From Dysidea avara (Eukaryota; Porifera; Demospongiae; Dictyoceratida; Dysideidae), in assembly GCF_963678975.1 (NCBI RefSeq), contig NC_089276.1, forward strand, positions 19,163,272 to 19,227,271: a stretch of DNA of 64,000 bases. Reading direction: 5' to 3'. This document shows, piece after piece, positions 10,625-21,640 of the stretch (position 1 is its first letter; every line of letters begins with the position of its first letter). The notes below the pieces were generated by a model that saw nothing but the letters and a program-made list of their open reading frames with translations, had not been told where the DNA came from and did not search any database. A program made the position numbers and the translations under genes.

Positions 10625-11688
10625 CAGGGGCGTAGCTAGCCTTCAGGATTGCCTGGGCACTAGGTACAGCAGTCCCCATGCAAGCTACTTAGTAAAAATG
10701 CGAGCCCATCTCTGTGGACTCTTTATTACACATTTGTTTTGAAAAATTGTTTTAAAGTGTGTATGTGTACCTAGCTTGTTACCACACTGCTGTTTATGCA
10801 GCTAATTAAGCTATTAATATTACTGCATGAATATTATAGAAGCAACTGACTTTTCAATTCAATTATTAGCTTTATAGTGCAGTGTTACAGATGTACATGG
10901 TTGCACAACAATAAAAGTGAGTTTGTATACAATTGCACTAAAGGTAATCTGGTATTTAAAGTACCAGATCCCATAACTTAAATTAAGTACTTATCATTAC
11001 TTATATAATTACAATTAGCTGCTAAATGTATCAAAGTTAGGTGGCTTCGGATGTTTGGAGCAGATGCTACGAGGACATGTAAAATGGAAACTATGCTGGT
11101 TGTCTGGATCGAAGTTTCTCATAAAATGCTGCCAGCCCTTAATGCTCCAGCCCCAGTAACGACTTCTCGGTTTTTCACTCTTCCGTATTTGTATACTGTG
11201 ACAACTTTTCTTTAGGCGTACTTCATATATCCAACACTAATATTTTAGTCGATATTTTAGTCTCATATAGTTGCTTCCAGAATCCTCGACGATGACATGA
11301 CCGCAGCTCTTCCCACCATGACCTGGAAGACGACGATAGCCGCGACTTTTGTCAGTTTTTCATCGGTCTACCATTACATCCAGTACTCAGTGTTTTCAAC
11401 TAAGAAAGTTCACCAAAATCGCATGTGCTCAATCCGCGACCACTCAAATTTCAAAAGGTGATCACGTGATGCTGCGCATTATATAGAACTTGACATAATA
11501 GACGAAGGAATCTTCAGAATAGGTGATAGCAACTGCTCAAGTGTCACAGATGCGCAAAAAAGAGCAAGTATGTATTTTAGTTCGTTTCAGTAGGGCGGGC
11601 GCCGCAATTTACTATGTTTGCAGCTTGGGCACCAGCAGTGATTACCCAGGCCTGTGCCTGGGCAGGCCCGGGTGTAGCTACGCCTCTG
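10625..11688. mobile_element. hAT-like non-autonomous element with 8-bp target duplication
   Basis: The left end is CAGGGGCGTAGCTAGC and the right end is the complement of CAGAGGCGTAGCTACACC. ACACATAG occurs directly before the left end (10617-10624) and directly after the right end (11689-11696), an exact 8-bp target-site duplication. Eight-bp duplications with CAGGGGCG-type ends are typical of hAT-like transposons. The 1,064-bp body has no recognisable transposase. A GCCTGGGCA block near each end extends the inverted repeat. Confidence 0.8.
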
Positions 11689-11770
11689 ACACATAGAATG
11701 TTCTAGAACAATCTATAGATCAGTTTTACTTATTAAGCTAGAATTTTCATTTATAAGGTAGAAATGAAGT

Positions 11771-11860
11771 GAAGTGATCAACCAAGATAGCAATGGTTAA
11801 GGATGCAGGCGTTAGGTATGGAGGTCCTTGGTTCGAACTCTGGTCATGATCAGTTCATTT
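11771..11860 (+). mobile_element. tRNA-derived SINE-like segment
   Basis: TAGCAATGGTTAAGGATGC (A box-like, from 11788) and GGTTCGAACTC (B box, 11830-11840) are spaced as in a tRNA. A recognisable second copy lies on the minus strand at 28020-28140 with the shared block TATGGAGGTCCTTGGTTC. Repetition of the pair favours a SINE over a single tRNA gene. Confidence 0.5.
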
Positions 11861-11879
11861 TTTTTTCGAATTTTTATGC

Positions 11880-12170
11880 ACCTTTTTTTTTTGCCCCCCA
11901 GTGACTGCTCTATTAGAGTATCTCGATCCCGCGATTTTACACTTGCTCGGTTTTGCTTTATAACTTTGTAGCTGTAAGTCTGTTGCTGTTCTAACCACCA
12001 AAAGGCACTCCTACGATGATCAGCCTATGTACACAGGAATTTTCAAGGTCTTCCTCTACTCGGTTTAGTTTACCCTGTAGCCGTGACAAAAGTTTCATCT
12101 TTTTTACGTGAATAAGCGCTCATAACTCCTTGGATATTTATCAGATTCATAGCAAACTTGGAACGCGAAT
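11880..12170 (+). repeat. Dispersed repeat R, left half (split by the foldback element)
   Basis: The segment starts with the GACTGCTCTATTAGAGTATC motif and continues through TTTACCCTGTAG, GTGAATAAGCGCTCATAACT and CAAACTTGGAACGCGAAT. The continuation of the same repeat starts at 19288. Related copies at 47300-48145 and 24400-25285 show the two halves contiguous. Confidence 0.65.
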
Positions 12171-12285
12171 GACATACCATTAGGGAGAGGAAGTTTCCAT
12201 AACACGGAGTTAGGATATTACTGTGTACTACTGTACTCTAAATGATGCACATTTTCAGTAGCCTTACACAGTTAGGCGGTTAACT

Positions 12286-15200
12286 CATTGGAGTGATCTG
12301 AGTGATTGGAGTGATCTGAGTGATTGGAGTGATCTGAGTGATTGGAGTGATCTGAGTGATTGCAGTGATTTGAGTGATCTGAGTGATTGGAGTGATCTGA
12401 GTGATTGGAATGATCTGAGTGATTGGAGTGATCTGAGTGTTTGCAGTGATCTAAGTGATTGGAGTGATCTGAGTGATTGGAGTGATCTGAGTGATTGCAG
12501 TGATCTGAGTGATTGCAGTGATCTGAGTGATTGGAGTGATCTGAGTGATTGGAGTGATCTGAGTGATTGAATGATCTGAGTGATTGGAGTGATCTGAGTG
12601 ATCTAAGTGATTGCAGTGATCTGAGTGATCTGAGTGATTGGAGTGATCTGAGTGATTGGAGTGATCTGAGTGATTGGAGTGATCTGAGTGATTGCAGTGA
12701 TCTGAGTGATTGCAGTGATCTGAGTGATTGGAGTGATCTGAGTGATTGGAGTGATCTGAGTGATTGCAGTGATCTGAGTGATTGGAGTGATCTGAGTGTT
12801 TGCAGTGATCTGAGTGATTGGAGTGATCTGAGTGATTGGAGTGATCTGAGTGATTGCAGTGATCTGAGTGATTGGAGTGATCTGAGTGTTTGCAGTGATC
12901 TGAGTGATTGGAGTGATCTGAGTGATTGGAGTGATCTGAGTGATTGCAGTGATCTGAGTGATCGGAGTGATCTGAGTGATTGGAATGATCTGAGTGATTG
13001 GAGTGATCTGAGTGATTGGAGTGATCTAAGTGATTGGAGTGATCTGAGTGATTGGAGTGATCTGAGTGATTGGAGTGATCTGAGTGATTGGAGTGATCTG
13101 AGTGATTGGAGTGATCTGAGTGATTGCAGTGATCTGAGTGATTGGAGTGATCTGAGTGTTTGCAGTGATCTGAGTGATTGGAGTGATCTGAGTGATTGGA
13201 GTGATCTGAGTGTTTGCAGTGATCTGAGTGATTGGAGTGATCTGAGTGATTGGAGTGATCTGAGTGATCTGAGTGATTGGAATGATCTGAGTGATTGGAG
13301 TGATCTGAGTGATTGGAGTGATCTAAGTGATTGGAGTGATCTGAGTGATTGCAGTGATCTGAGTGATTGGAGTGATCTGAGTGATTGCAGTGATCTGAGT
13401 GATTGGAGTGATCTGAGTGATTGCAGTGATCTGAGTGATTGGAGTGATCTGAGTGATTGGAGTGATCTGAGTGATTGCAGTGATCTGAGTGATTGGAGTG
13501 ATCTGAGTGATTGGAGTGATCTGAGTGATGGCAGTGATCTGAGTGATCTGAGTGATTGCAGTGATCTGAGTGATTGGAGTGATCTGAGTGATTGGAGTGA
13601 TCTGAGTGTTTGCAGTGATCTGAGTGATTGGAGTGATCTGAGTGATTGCAGTGATCTGAGTGATTGGAGTGATCTGAGTGATTGCAGTGATCTGAGTGAT
13701 TGCAGTGATCTGAGTGATCGGATTGATTGGAGTGATCTGAGTGATTGGAGTGATCTTAGTGATGGCAGTGATCTGAGTGATCTGAGTGGTTGGAGTGATC
13801 TGAGTGATTGCAGTGATCTGAGTGATTGGAGTGATTGGAGTGATCTGAGTGATTGGAGTGATCTGAGTGTTTGCAGTGATCTGAGTGATTGGAGTGATCT
13901 GAGTGATTGCAGTGATCTGAGTGATTGCAGTGATCTGAGTGATTGGAGTGATCTGAGTGATTGGAGTGATCTGAGTGATTGGAGTGATCTGAGTGATTGG
14001 AATGATCTGAGTGATTGGAGTGATCTAAGTGATTGGAGTGATCTGAGTGTTTGCAGTGATCTGAGTGATTGGAGTGATCTGAGTGATTGGAGTGATCTGA
14101 GTGATTGCAGTGATCTGAGTGATCGGAGTGATTGGAATGATCTGAGTGATTGGAGTGATCTGAGTGATTGGAGTGATCTAAGTGATTGGAGTGATCTGAG
14201 TGATTGCAGTGATCTGAGTGATTGGAGTGATCTGAGTGATTGCAGTGATCTGAGTGATTGGAGTGATCTGAGTGATTGCAGTGATCTGAGTGATTGGAGT
14301 GATCTGAGTGATTGGAGTGATCTGAGTGATTGCAGTGATCTGAGTGATTGGAGTGATCTGAGTGATCTGAGTGATTGGAGTGATCTGAGTGATGGCAGTG
14401 ATCTGAGTGATCTGAGTGATCTGAGTGATTGCAGTGATCTGAGTGATTGGAGTGATCTGAGTGATTGGAGTGATCTGAGTGTTTGCAGTGATCTGAGTGA
14501 TTGGAGTGATCTGAGTGATTGCAGTGATCTGAGTGATTGCAGTGATCTGAGTGATTGGAGTGATCTGAGTGATTGCAGTGATCTGAGTGATTGGAGTGAT
14601 CTGAGTGATCGGATTGATTGGGTGATTGGAGTGATCTGAGTGATGGCAGTGATCTGAGTGATCTGAGTGATTGGAGTGATCTGAGTGATTGCAGTGATCT
14701 GAGTGATTGGAGTGATTGGAGTGATCTGAGTGATTGGAGTGATCTGAGTGTTTGCAGTGATCTGAGTGATTGGAGTGATCTGAGTGATTGCAGTGATCTG
14801 AGTGATTGCAGTGATCTGAGTGATTGGAGTGATCTGAGTGATCTGAGTGATCTGAGTGATTGGAGTGATCTGAGTGATTGGAGTGATCTGAGTGATTGGA
14901 ATGATCTGAGTGATTGGAGTGATCTAAGTGATTGCAGTGATCTGAGTGATCTGAGTGATTGGAGTGATTGGAGTGATCTGAGTGATTGCAGTGATCTGAG
15001 TGATTGAAGTGATCTGAGTGATTGGAGTGATCTGAGTGATTGCAGTGATCTGAGTGATTGGCGTGATTGGAGTGATCTGAGTGATTGCAGTGATCTGAGT
15101 GATTGGAGTGATCTGAGTGATCTGAGTGATTGCAGTGATCTGAGTGATTGGAGTGATCTGAGTGATTGGAGTGATCTGAGTGATTGGAGTGATCTGAGTG

Positions 15201-18200
15201 ATTGCAGTGATCTGAGTGATTGGAGTGATTGGAGTGATCTGAGTGATTGGAGTGATCTGAGTGATCGGAGTGATCTGAGTGATCAGAGTGATTGGAGTGA
15301 TCTGAGTGATGGCAGTGATCTGAGTGATCTGAGTGACCTGAGTGAATGGAGTGATCTGAGTGATTGGAGTGATCTGAGTGATTGCAGTGATCTGAGTGAT
15401 TGGAGTGATTGGAGTGATCTGAGTGATTGGAGTGATCTGAGTGATTGGAGTGATCTGAGTGATCTGAGTGATTGGAGTGATCTGAGTGATTGGAGTGATC
15501 TGATTGATTGCAGTGATCTGAGTGATCTGAGTGATCTGAGTGATTGGAGTGATCTGAGTGATTGCAGTGATCTGAGTGATTGGAGTGATCTGAGTGATTG
15601 GACTGATCTGAGTGATTGCAGTGATCTGAGTGATTGGAGTGATCTGAGTGATTGCAGTGATCTGAGTGATTGGAGTGATTGCAGTGATCTGAGTGATTGG
15701 AGTGATCTGAGTGATTGGAGTGATCTGAGTGATTGCAGTGATCTGAGTGATTGGAGTGATCTGAGTGATTGCAGTGATCTGGGTGATCTCAGTGATTGGG
15801 TGATCTGAATGATTGGAGTGATCTGAGTGATTGCAGTGATCTGAGCGATTGGAGTGATCTGAGTGATTGGAGTGATTGGAGTGATCTGAGTGATTGCAGT
15901 GATCTGAGCGATTGGAGTGATCTGAGTGATTGGAGTGATTGGAGTGATCTGAGTGATTGGAGTGATCTGAGTGATTGCAGTAATCTGAGTGATTGGAGTG
16001 ATCTGATTGATTGGAGTGATCTGAGTGATCTGAGTGATTAGAGTGATCTGAGTGATCTGAGTGATTGGAGTGATCTGAGTGTTCGGAGTGATTGGAGTGA
16101 TCTGAGTGTTTGCAGTGATCTGAGTGATTGGAGTGATCTGAGTGATTGGAGTGATCTGAGTGATTGCAGTGATCTGAGTGATCGGAGTGATCTGAGTGAT
16201 TGGAATGATCTGAGTGATTGGAGTGATCTGAGTGATTGGAGTGATCTAAGTGATTGGAGTGATCTGAGTGATCTGAGTGATTGGAGTGATCTGAGTGATT
16301 GGAGTGATCTGAGTGATTGGAGTGATCTGAGTGATTGCAGTGATCTGAGTGATTGGAGTGATCTGAGTGTTTGCAGTGATCTGAGTGATTGGAGTGATCT
16401 GAGTGATTGCAGTGATCTGAGTGATTGGAGTGATCTGAGTGTTTGCAGTGATCTGAGTGATTGGAGTGATCTGAGTGATTGGAGTGATCTGAGTGATTGC
16501 AGTGATCTGAGTGATCGGAGTGATCTGAGTGATTGGAATGATCTGAGTGATTGGAGTGATCTGAGTGATTGGAGTGATCTAAGTGATTGGAGTGATCTGA
16601 GTGATTGCAGTGATCTGAGTGATTGGAGTGATCTGAGTGATTGCAGTGATCTGAGTGATTGGAGTGATCTGAGTGATTGCAGTGATCTGAGTGATTGGAG
16701 TGATCTGAGTGATTGGAGTGATCTGAGTGATTGCAGTGATCTGAGTGATTGGAGTGATCTGAGTGATCTGAGTGATTGGAGTGATCTGAGTGATGGCAGT
16801 GATCTGAGTGATCTGAGTGATTGCAGTGATCTGAGTGATTGGAGTGATCTGAGTGATTGGAGTGATCTGAGTGTTTGCAGTGATCTGAGTGATTGGAGTG
16901 ATCTGAGTGATTGGAGTGATCTGAGTGATTGCAGTGATCTGAGTGATTGGAGTGATCTGAGTGATTGCAGTGATCTGAGTGATTGGAGTGATCTGAGTGA
17001 TCGGATTGATTGGAGTGATCTGAGTGATTGGAGTGATCTGAGTGATGGCAGTGATCTGAGTGATCTGAGTGATTGGAGTGATCTGAGTGATTGCAGTGAT
17101 CTGAGTGATTGGAGTGATTGGAGTGATCTGAGTGATTGGAGTGATCTGAGTGTTTGCAGTGATCTGAGTGATTGGAGTGATCTGAGTGATTGCAGTGATC
17201 TGAGTGATTGCAGTGATCTGAGTGATTGGAGTGATCTGAGTGATCTGAGTGATTGGAGTGATCTGAGTGATTGGAATGATCTGAGTGATTGGAGTGATTG
17301 GAGTGATCTAAGTGATTGCAGTGATCTGAGTGATCTGAGTGATTGGAGTGATCTGAGTGATTGCAGTGATCTGAGTGATTGAAGTGATCTGAGTGATTGG
17401 AGTGATCTGAGTGATTGCAGTGATCTGAGTGATTGGCGTGATTGGAGTGATCTGAGTGATTGGAGTGATCTGAGTGATTGGAGTGATTGGAGTGATCTGA
17501 GTGATTGCAGTGATCTGAGTGATTGGAGTGATCTGAGTGATTGGAGTGATCTGAGTGATTGGAGTGATCTGAGTGATTGGAGTGATTGGAGTGATCTGAG
17601 TGATCGGAGTGATCTGAGTGATCGGAGTGATCTGAGTGATTGGAGTGATCTGAGTGATGGCAGTGATCTGAGTGATCTGAGTGACCTGAGTGAATGGAGT
17701 GATCTGAGTGATTGCAGTAATCTGAGTGATTGGAGTGATCTGAGTGATTGGAGTGATCTGAGTGATTGGAGTGATCTGATTGATTGCAGTGATCTGAGTG
17801 ATCTGAGTGATCTGAGTGATTGGAGTGATCTGAGTGATTGCAGTGATCTGAGTGATTGGAGTGATCTGAGTGATTGGACTGATCTGAGTGATTGCAGTGA
17901 TCTGAGTGATTGGAGTGATCTGAGTGATTGCAGTGATCTGAGTGATTGGAGTGATTGCAGTGATCTGAGTGATTGGAGTGATTGGAGTGATTGGAGTGAT
18001 CTGAGTGATTGCAGTGATCTGAGTGATTGGAGTGATCTGAGTGATTGCAGTGATCTGGGTGATCTCAGTGATTGGGTGATCTGAATGATTGGAGTGATCT
18101 GAGTGATTGCAGTGATCTGAGCGATTGGAGTGATCTGAGTGATTGGAGTGATTGGAGTGATCTGAGTGATTGGAGTGATCTGAGTGATTGCAGTAATCTG

Positions 18201-18325
18201 AGTGATTGGAGTGATCTGATTGATTGGAGTGATCTGAGTGATTAGAGTGATCTGAGTGATCTGAGTGATTGGAGTGATCTGAGTGTTCGGAGTGATTGGA
18301 GTGATGGGAGTGATCTGAGTGATCT
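12286..18325 (+). repeat. Tandem 18-bp (2 x 9-bp) array, long arm
   Basis: About 335 copies of GAGTGATCTGAGTGATTG. Variants include TTGC, TTTGC, GATGGC and GATCGG forms, and 9-bp single units occasionally break the 18-bp register. One forward frame stays open because the period is a multiple of three (repeated Ser-Asp-Leu-Ser-Asp-Trp/Cys), so long open frames such as 12567-14639 are by-products and not genes. Rare variants recur in order about 2.3 kb apart, showing internal large-scale duplication. Confidence 0.9.
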
Positions 18326-18326
18326 C

Positions 18327-19166
18327 AGATCACTCAGATTACTCTAATCACTCCACTCACTCCAATCACTCAGATCATTCAGATCACTGCAATCACTCAG
18401 ACCACTCAGATCACTCCAATCAGTCAGATCACTCCAATCACTCAGATCACTCAGATCACTACAATCACTCAGATCACTCCAATCACTCAGATCACTCGAT
18501 CCAATCACCCAGATCACTCCAATCACTCCGATCACTCAGATCACTGCAATCACTCAGATCACTCCAATCACTCAGATTACTGCAATCACTCAGATTCACT
18601 CCAATCACTCCAATCACTCAGATCACTCAGATCACTCCAATCACTCATCACTCAGATTACTGCAATCACTCAGATCACTCCAATCACTCCCATCACTCAG
18701 ATCACTCCAATCACTCAGATCACTCCAATCACTCCAATCACTCAGATCACTCCAATCACTCAGATTACTGCAATCACTCAGATCACTCCAATCACTCAGA
18801 TCACTCCAAATCACTCAGATCACTCCAATCACTCAGATCACTCCAATCACTCAGATCAATCAGATCACTCCAATCACTCAGATTACTGCAATCACTCAGA
18901 TCACTCCAATCACTCAGATCACTCCAATCACTCAGATCACTCCAATCACTCAGATCACTCCAATCACTCAGATCACTCCAATCACTCAGATTACTGTAAT
19001 TACTCAGATCACTCCAATCACTCAGATCACTCCAATCACTCAGATCACTCCAATCACTCAGATCACTCCAATCACTCAGATCACTCCAATCACTCAGATC
19101 ACTCCAATCACTCAGATCACTCCAATCACTCAGATCACTCCAATCACTCAGATCACTCCAATCACT
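18327..19166 (-). repeat. Tandem 18-bp array, short inverted arm
   Basis: The same unit in reverse complement (CAATCACTCAGATCACTC), about 46 copies. It joins the long arm at a perfect local palindrome, AGTGATCT-C-AGATCACT, centred on 18326. It is about one seventh the length of the long arm and more uniform over its last 200 bp. Open frames here (such as 18319-18999) are artefacts of the repeat. Confidence 0.9.
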
Positions 19167-19287
19167 CCAATGAGTTAACCGCCTAACTGTGTAATGCTAC
19201 TGAAAATGTGCATCATTTAGAGTACAGTAGTACACAGTAATATCCTAACTCCGTGTTATGGAAACTTCCTCTCCCTAATGGTATGTC

Positions 19288-19640
19288 GCGAATGTACCCT
19301 TATACGTTCTTTACATGTGCCAAATATCGATACAATGGAGTTACAAGTTTGTGTTTTATAGCAATTTTTGCGAAAAGGAAACCAAAGAACTTAAATGAAA
19401 CTTTGGCCACTCATATCTCAGAAATGGCTAGGGAGATTTCCTTCAAATTTGGTATGTGGCGTGGCCTACCTGGCGGGCACCTCTGTAGTGAAACTAGTTC
19501 CAATCGGATAAGGGATCTTGGAGCTACAAAGGTGTGAAAGTCGCATTTTCTTTCTTATACTCACGGTGTGGCGCGCCGGCTTCTTGGGCCGCACGACACA
19601 CTACCGTGTGTCTTGGTTTCACTTTATATTTCTGTATTAA
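19288..19640 (+). repeat. Dispersed repeat R, right half
   Basis: This continues the repeat cut by the foldback element: GTACCC, a GTGCCAAATATCGATACAAT block, GTGTTTTATAGCAATTTTTG, a CATATCTCAGAAATGGCTAG block and GTGTGAAAGTCGCATTTTCT. It ends in ACTCACGGTGTGGCGC and CGCACGACACACTACCG. The copies at 24400-25285, 47300-48145 and 48930-49330 have the same order. Confidence 0.65.
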
Positions 19641-20940
19641 GAATTAAATGTACACTAGTATACACCTCCGCAGGTGTAGGCAACCTTTCCCTTGACTTGT
19701 ACGATATGATTAAAGAGTGAGTCGTGTGCTCAGTGCATATGCTTGATCCGAGATAGGTCCTGTAGGTTCTATGGAAATCTATAGTAGTGCGCTACAAGGT
19801 ACTAGGGATGAGTCTATTTTGCTTTTTTCCCCACCTATTTTTTTTTACAGCAATTCATTTATTATTATGCTCCATATTTTGCTCAAGAATTATCTATTTG
19901 CTCAGCACTGAACTTTGTTAATTGACCATTCTAAGTGCAATGCTACAATTTCACCTTAAAGTGAATGTTCTATTAGAGTATATCAATCTGCACTTGCTCT
20001 TACCATATAAGCTGTAGCAACAAACTAGCTTACCATTAGGGTATCTTGATTGCCACTTGTTCTTCTTAGCTATGTATAAATTGTTGATGTCTGTGTGTGA
20101 CTGTTCTATTAGAGTATCTTGATCTTTTGTGCAATATCAGTTTATGTCCACTTCACAAAAATTGCATCTATTATGCTAGCATTTTGCACATTGCTTTTAC
20201 CCATCTATCATTTTTGAAATTGACACATTCCTAATAATTATATTGCTATGAACTGTTCAGTAACGGAAGCAGATCCAGGATTTCTCTGGGGGGGGGGGGA
20301 GTGCTAAGTTAGGGGCATCCATAGTGGGGGCTAAAAAATGTGGCAACTGGTTGATACCTGTACAACTAGCTATAGTAGTGCAGTGTGAGAAGCACATTCA
20401 GCATGAGAAGCATGCTTTATCTAGGGGGTTGGGGGCATACTCTAACAGGAAATTTTAATTTTGAAAAGCATGATGTGCCACTTTAACTAAGTCAAATCAT
20501 TATTTATTAGCAGTGGCAGCTAACTAGTTGTCATATAAAGGATACAGCATGCATGGTTTGAGCTTCCATGCTCCAAATCTAACCTTCCACGAGATTCAAT
20601 CTGCACCATATCTTCTCAAATCTTTAAATTTCATTACAATCTTATAAATATTTCAAATACCATAAATCTTTAATCTCACTTTAAATCTCTAAATCAAATC
20701 TTCAATCCAGATGTCTCCTAGCAAATTAGTGGTTGTACAGTTCAGTTGGTAAAGTACATGTAGCTGTAAGGAAGCTGTTTAGAGCTCTATGCTATGTTGT
20801 TTTCTATGTGTCTGCATGGGTGTATGAGCTATAGAGTCAGGACTGAATGATTTTACCAAGGTGGATTTTACTGCTCTTTCGATGTGGAGTAGTGACTGCT
20901 CTAAGATAGTTAACCATATTAGTAATACCATGAGCCTAAT
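19641..20940. other. Intergenic AT-rich DNA
   Basis: No gene was recognised. Two copies of the GACTGTTCTATTAGAGTAT motif occur near 19966 and 20100. A run of 11 G lies at about 20289. The 20270 neighbourhood (GCAGATCCAGGATTT followed by the G-run) resembles one end of a hAT-like element, but no partner end was found. Confidence 0.4.
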
Positions 20941-20943
20941 ACT

Positions 20944-21088
20944 GTATAGTAAAAAACTTTGGAGGTAAAAAAGTGTGACGAAACCCCTCTGTTGAAAAAA
21001 TTGGAGGAAAAAACTTTGGCAATTGAAATAATATTCGCCAAAGTTTTTACCGCCAAAGTTTTTACTGCCAAAGTTTTTACTGTACGGT
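20944..21088. mobile_element. Small inverted-repeat element with CCAAAGTTTTTAC units
   Basis: The left end TATAGTAAAAAACTTTGG and the right tract of three CCAAAGTTTTTACTG-type units ending GTACGG are complementary. A related tract lies at 21512-21640. The minus-strand open frame here encodes repeated KNFG only because of the tandem units. Confidence 0.5.
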
Positions 21089-21511
21089 ACGTAAGGATAA
21101 TGACAAGGTGTCAACTCATCAGTTAAGTAGTGTAGTAAGTGTATAGGTAGTTAGCGCTATTGTTGTAGCAGTACTTTTGTAGCTACGGATCTAATGACAT
21201 GGTAGCAAAGGCGTGCTTTGCTATTTCCTGAGATGCAGAGAGCAACTGTATTTAGTTTTTCAGTGAACTCCAGTAGCAGAGGTTATTACGTATATCAAAG
21301 TATTTGGCCAAATCCATCGTGAGACTATGAACTAGCTGATGTGTGAACTGGAAGCTGGTCAGAAATGCTATCCCAAGGAGTCCTTACAACAGTGGGACAA
21401 ATTCCTAGGAAGATCTCCAAAGTCAACCCGATCTTTATTGTGTGGTGGTACAAGCTGACCTTCATCTCAAGTTCTAGTTACTCAATGTGCTCGTGTGATC
21501 ATCTAAAATAA
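21089..21511. other. No recognisable content
   Basis: This stretch lies between two related inverted-repeat tracts. No open frame with a known domain and no repeat shared with the rest of the window was noticed. Confidence 0.3.
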
Positions 21512-21640
21512 TTGGTGAAAAAGCTTTGGCGAATTGAACGCTATTTGCCAAAGTTTTTTACTGCCAAAGTTTTTTACTGTCAAAGTTTTTTACTGCCAAA
21601 GTTTTTTACTGTCAAAGTTTTTTACTATACGGTATATACA
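21512..21640 (+). repeat. Tandem 17-bp units (CCAAAGTTTTTTACTGT)
   Basis: Five units of about 17-18 bp alternate ACTGC and ACTGT, flanked by GTGAAAAAGCTTTGGCG on the left. This makes it an inverted-repeat element of the same family as 20944-21088 with an expanded right arm. Confidence 0.6.

Larger units (their letters stand above)
12171..19287. mobile_element. 7.1-kb foldback-type element with satellite arms
   Basis: The ends are inverted repeats of about 120 bp (12171-12290 and 19165-19287), starting GACATACCATTAGGGAGAGG. They differ at a single position by eye. GCGAAT flanks both sides directly (12165-12170 and 19288-19293); counting the terminal C as part of the duplication gives 7 bp. 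Between the ends the whole body is a tandem array of GAGTGATCTGAGTGATTG (9-bp half-units) that runs forward to about 18325 and reverse-complemented from 18327. The structure is thus one giant unequal hairpin with no loop gene. It matches the architecture of foldback (FB/Galileo-like) transposons, but the family is not identified. Mobilisation would need a transposase supplied from elsewhere. Confidence 0.8.

Noticed and set aside
12567-14639. 690-residue open frame of Ser-Asp-Leu-Ser-Asp-Trp/Cys repeats
   Set aside because: The 18-bp period is a multiple of three, so one frame is open automatically. The same array in reverse opens all three frames. There is no start context, composition change or splice signal.
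18319-18999. 226-residue open frame of His-Ser-Asp repeats
   Set aside because: It is the same satellite in reverse complement, not a gene.
12286-19166. CRISPR-like regular repeats
   Set aside because: Units are contiguous without unique spacers, and the surroundings are animal DNA.
20268-20300. hAT-like end with a G-run (GCAGATCCAGGATTT...)
   Set aside because: A complementary word occurs at about 52353, but the distance (32 kb) and the lack of a target duplication give no element.
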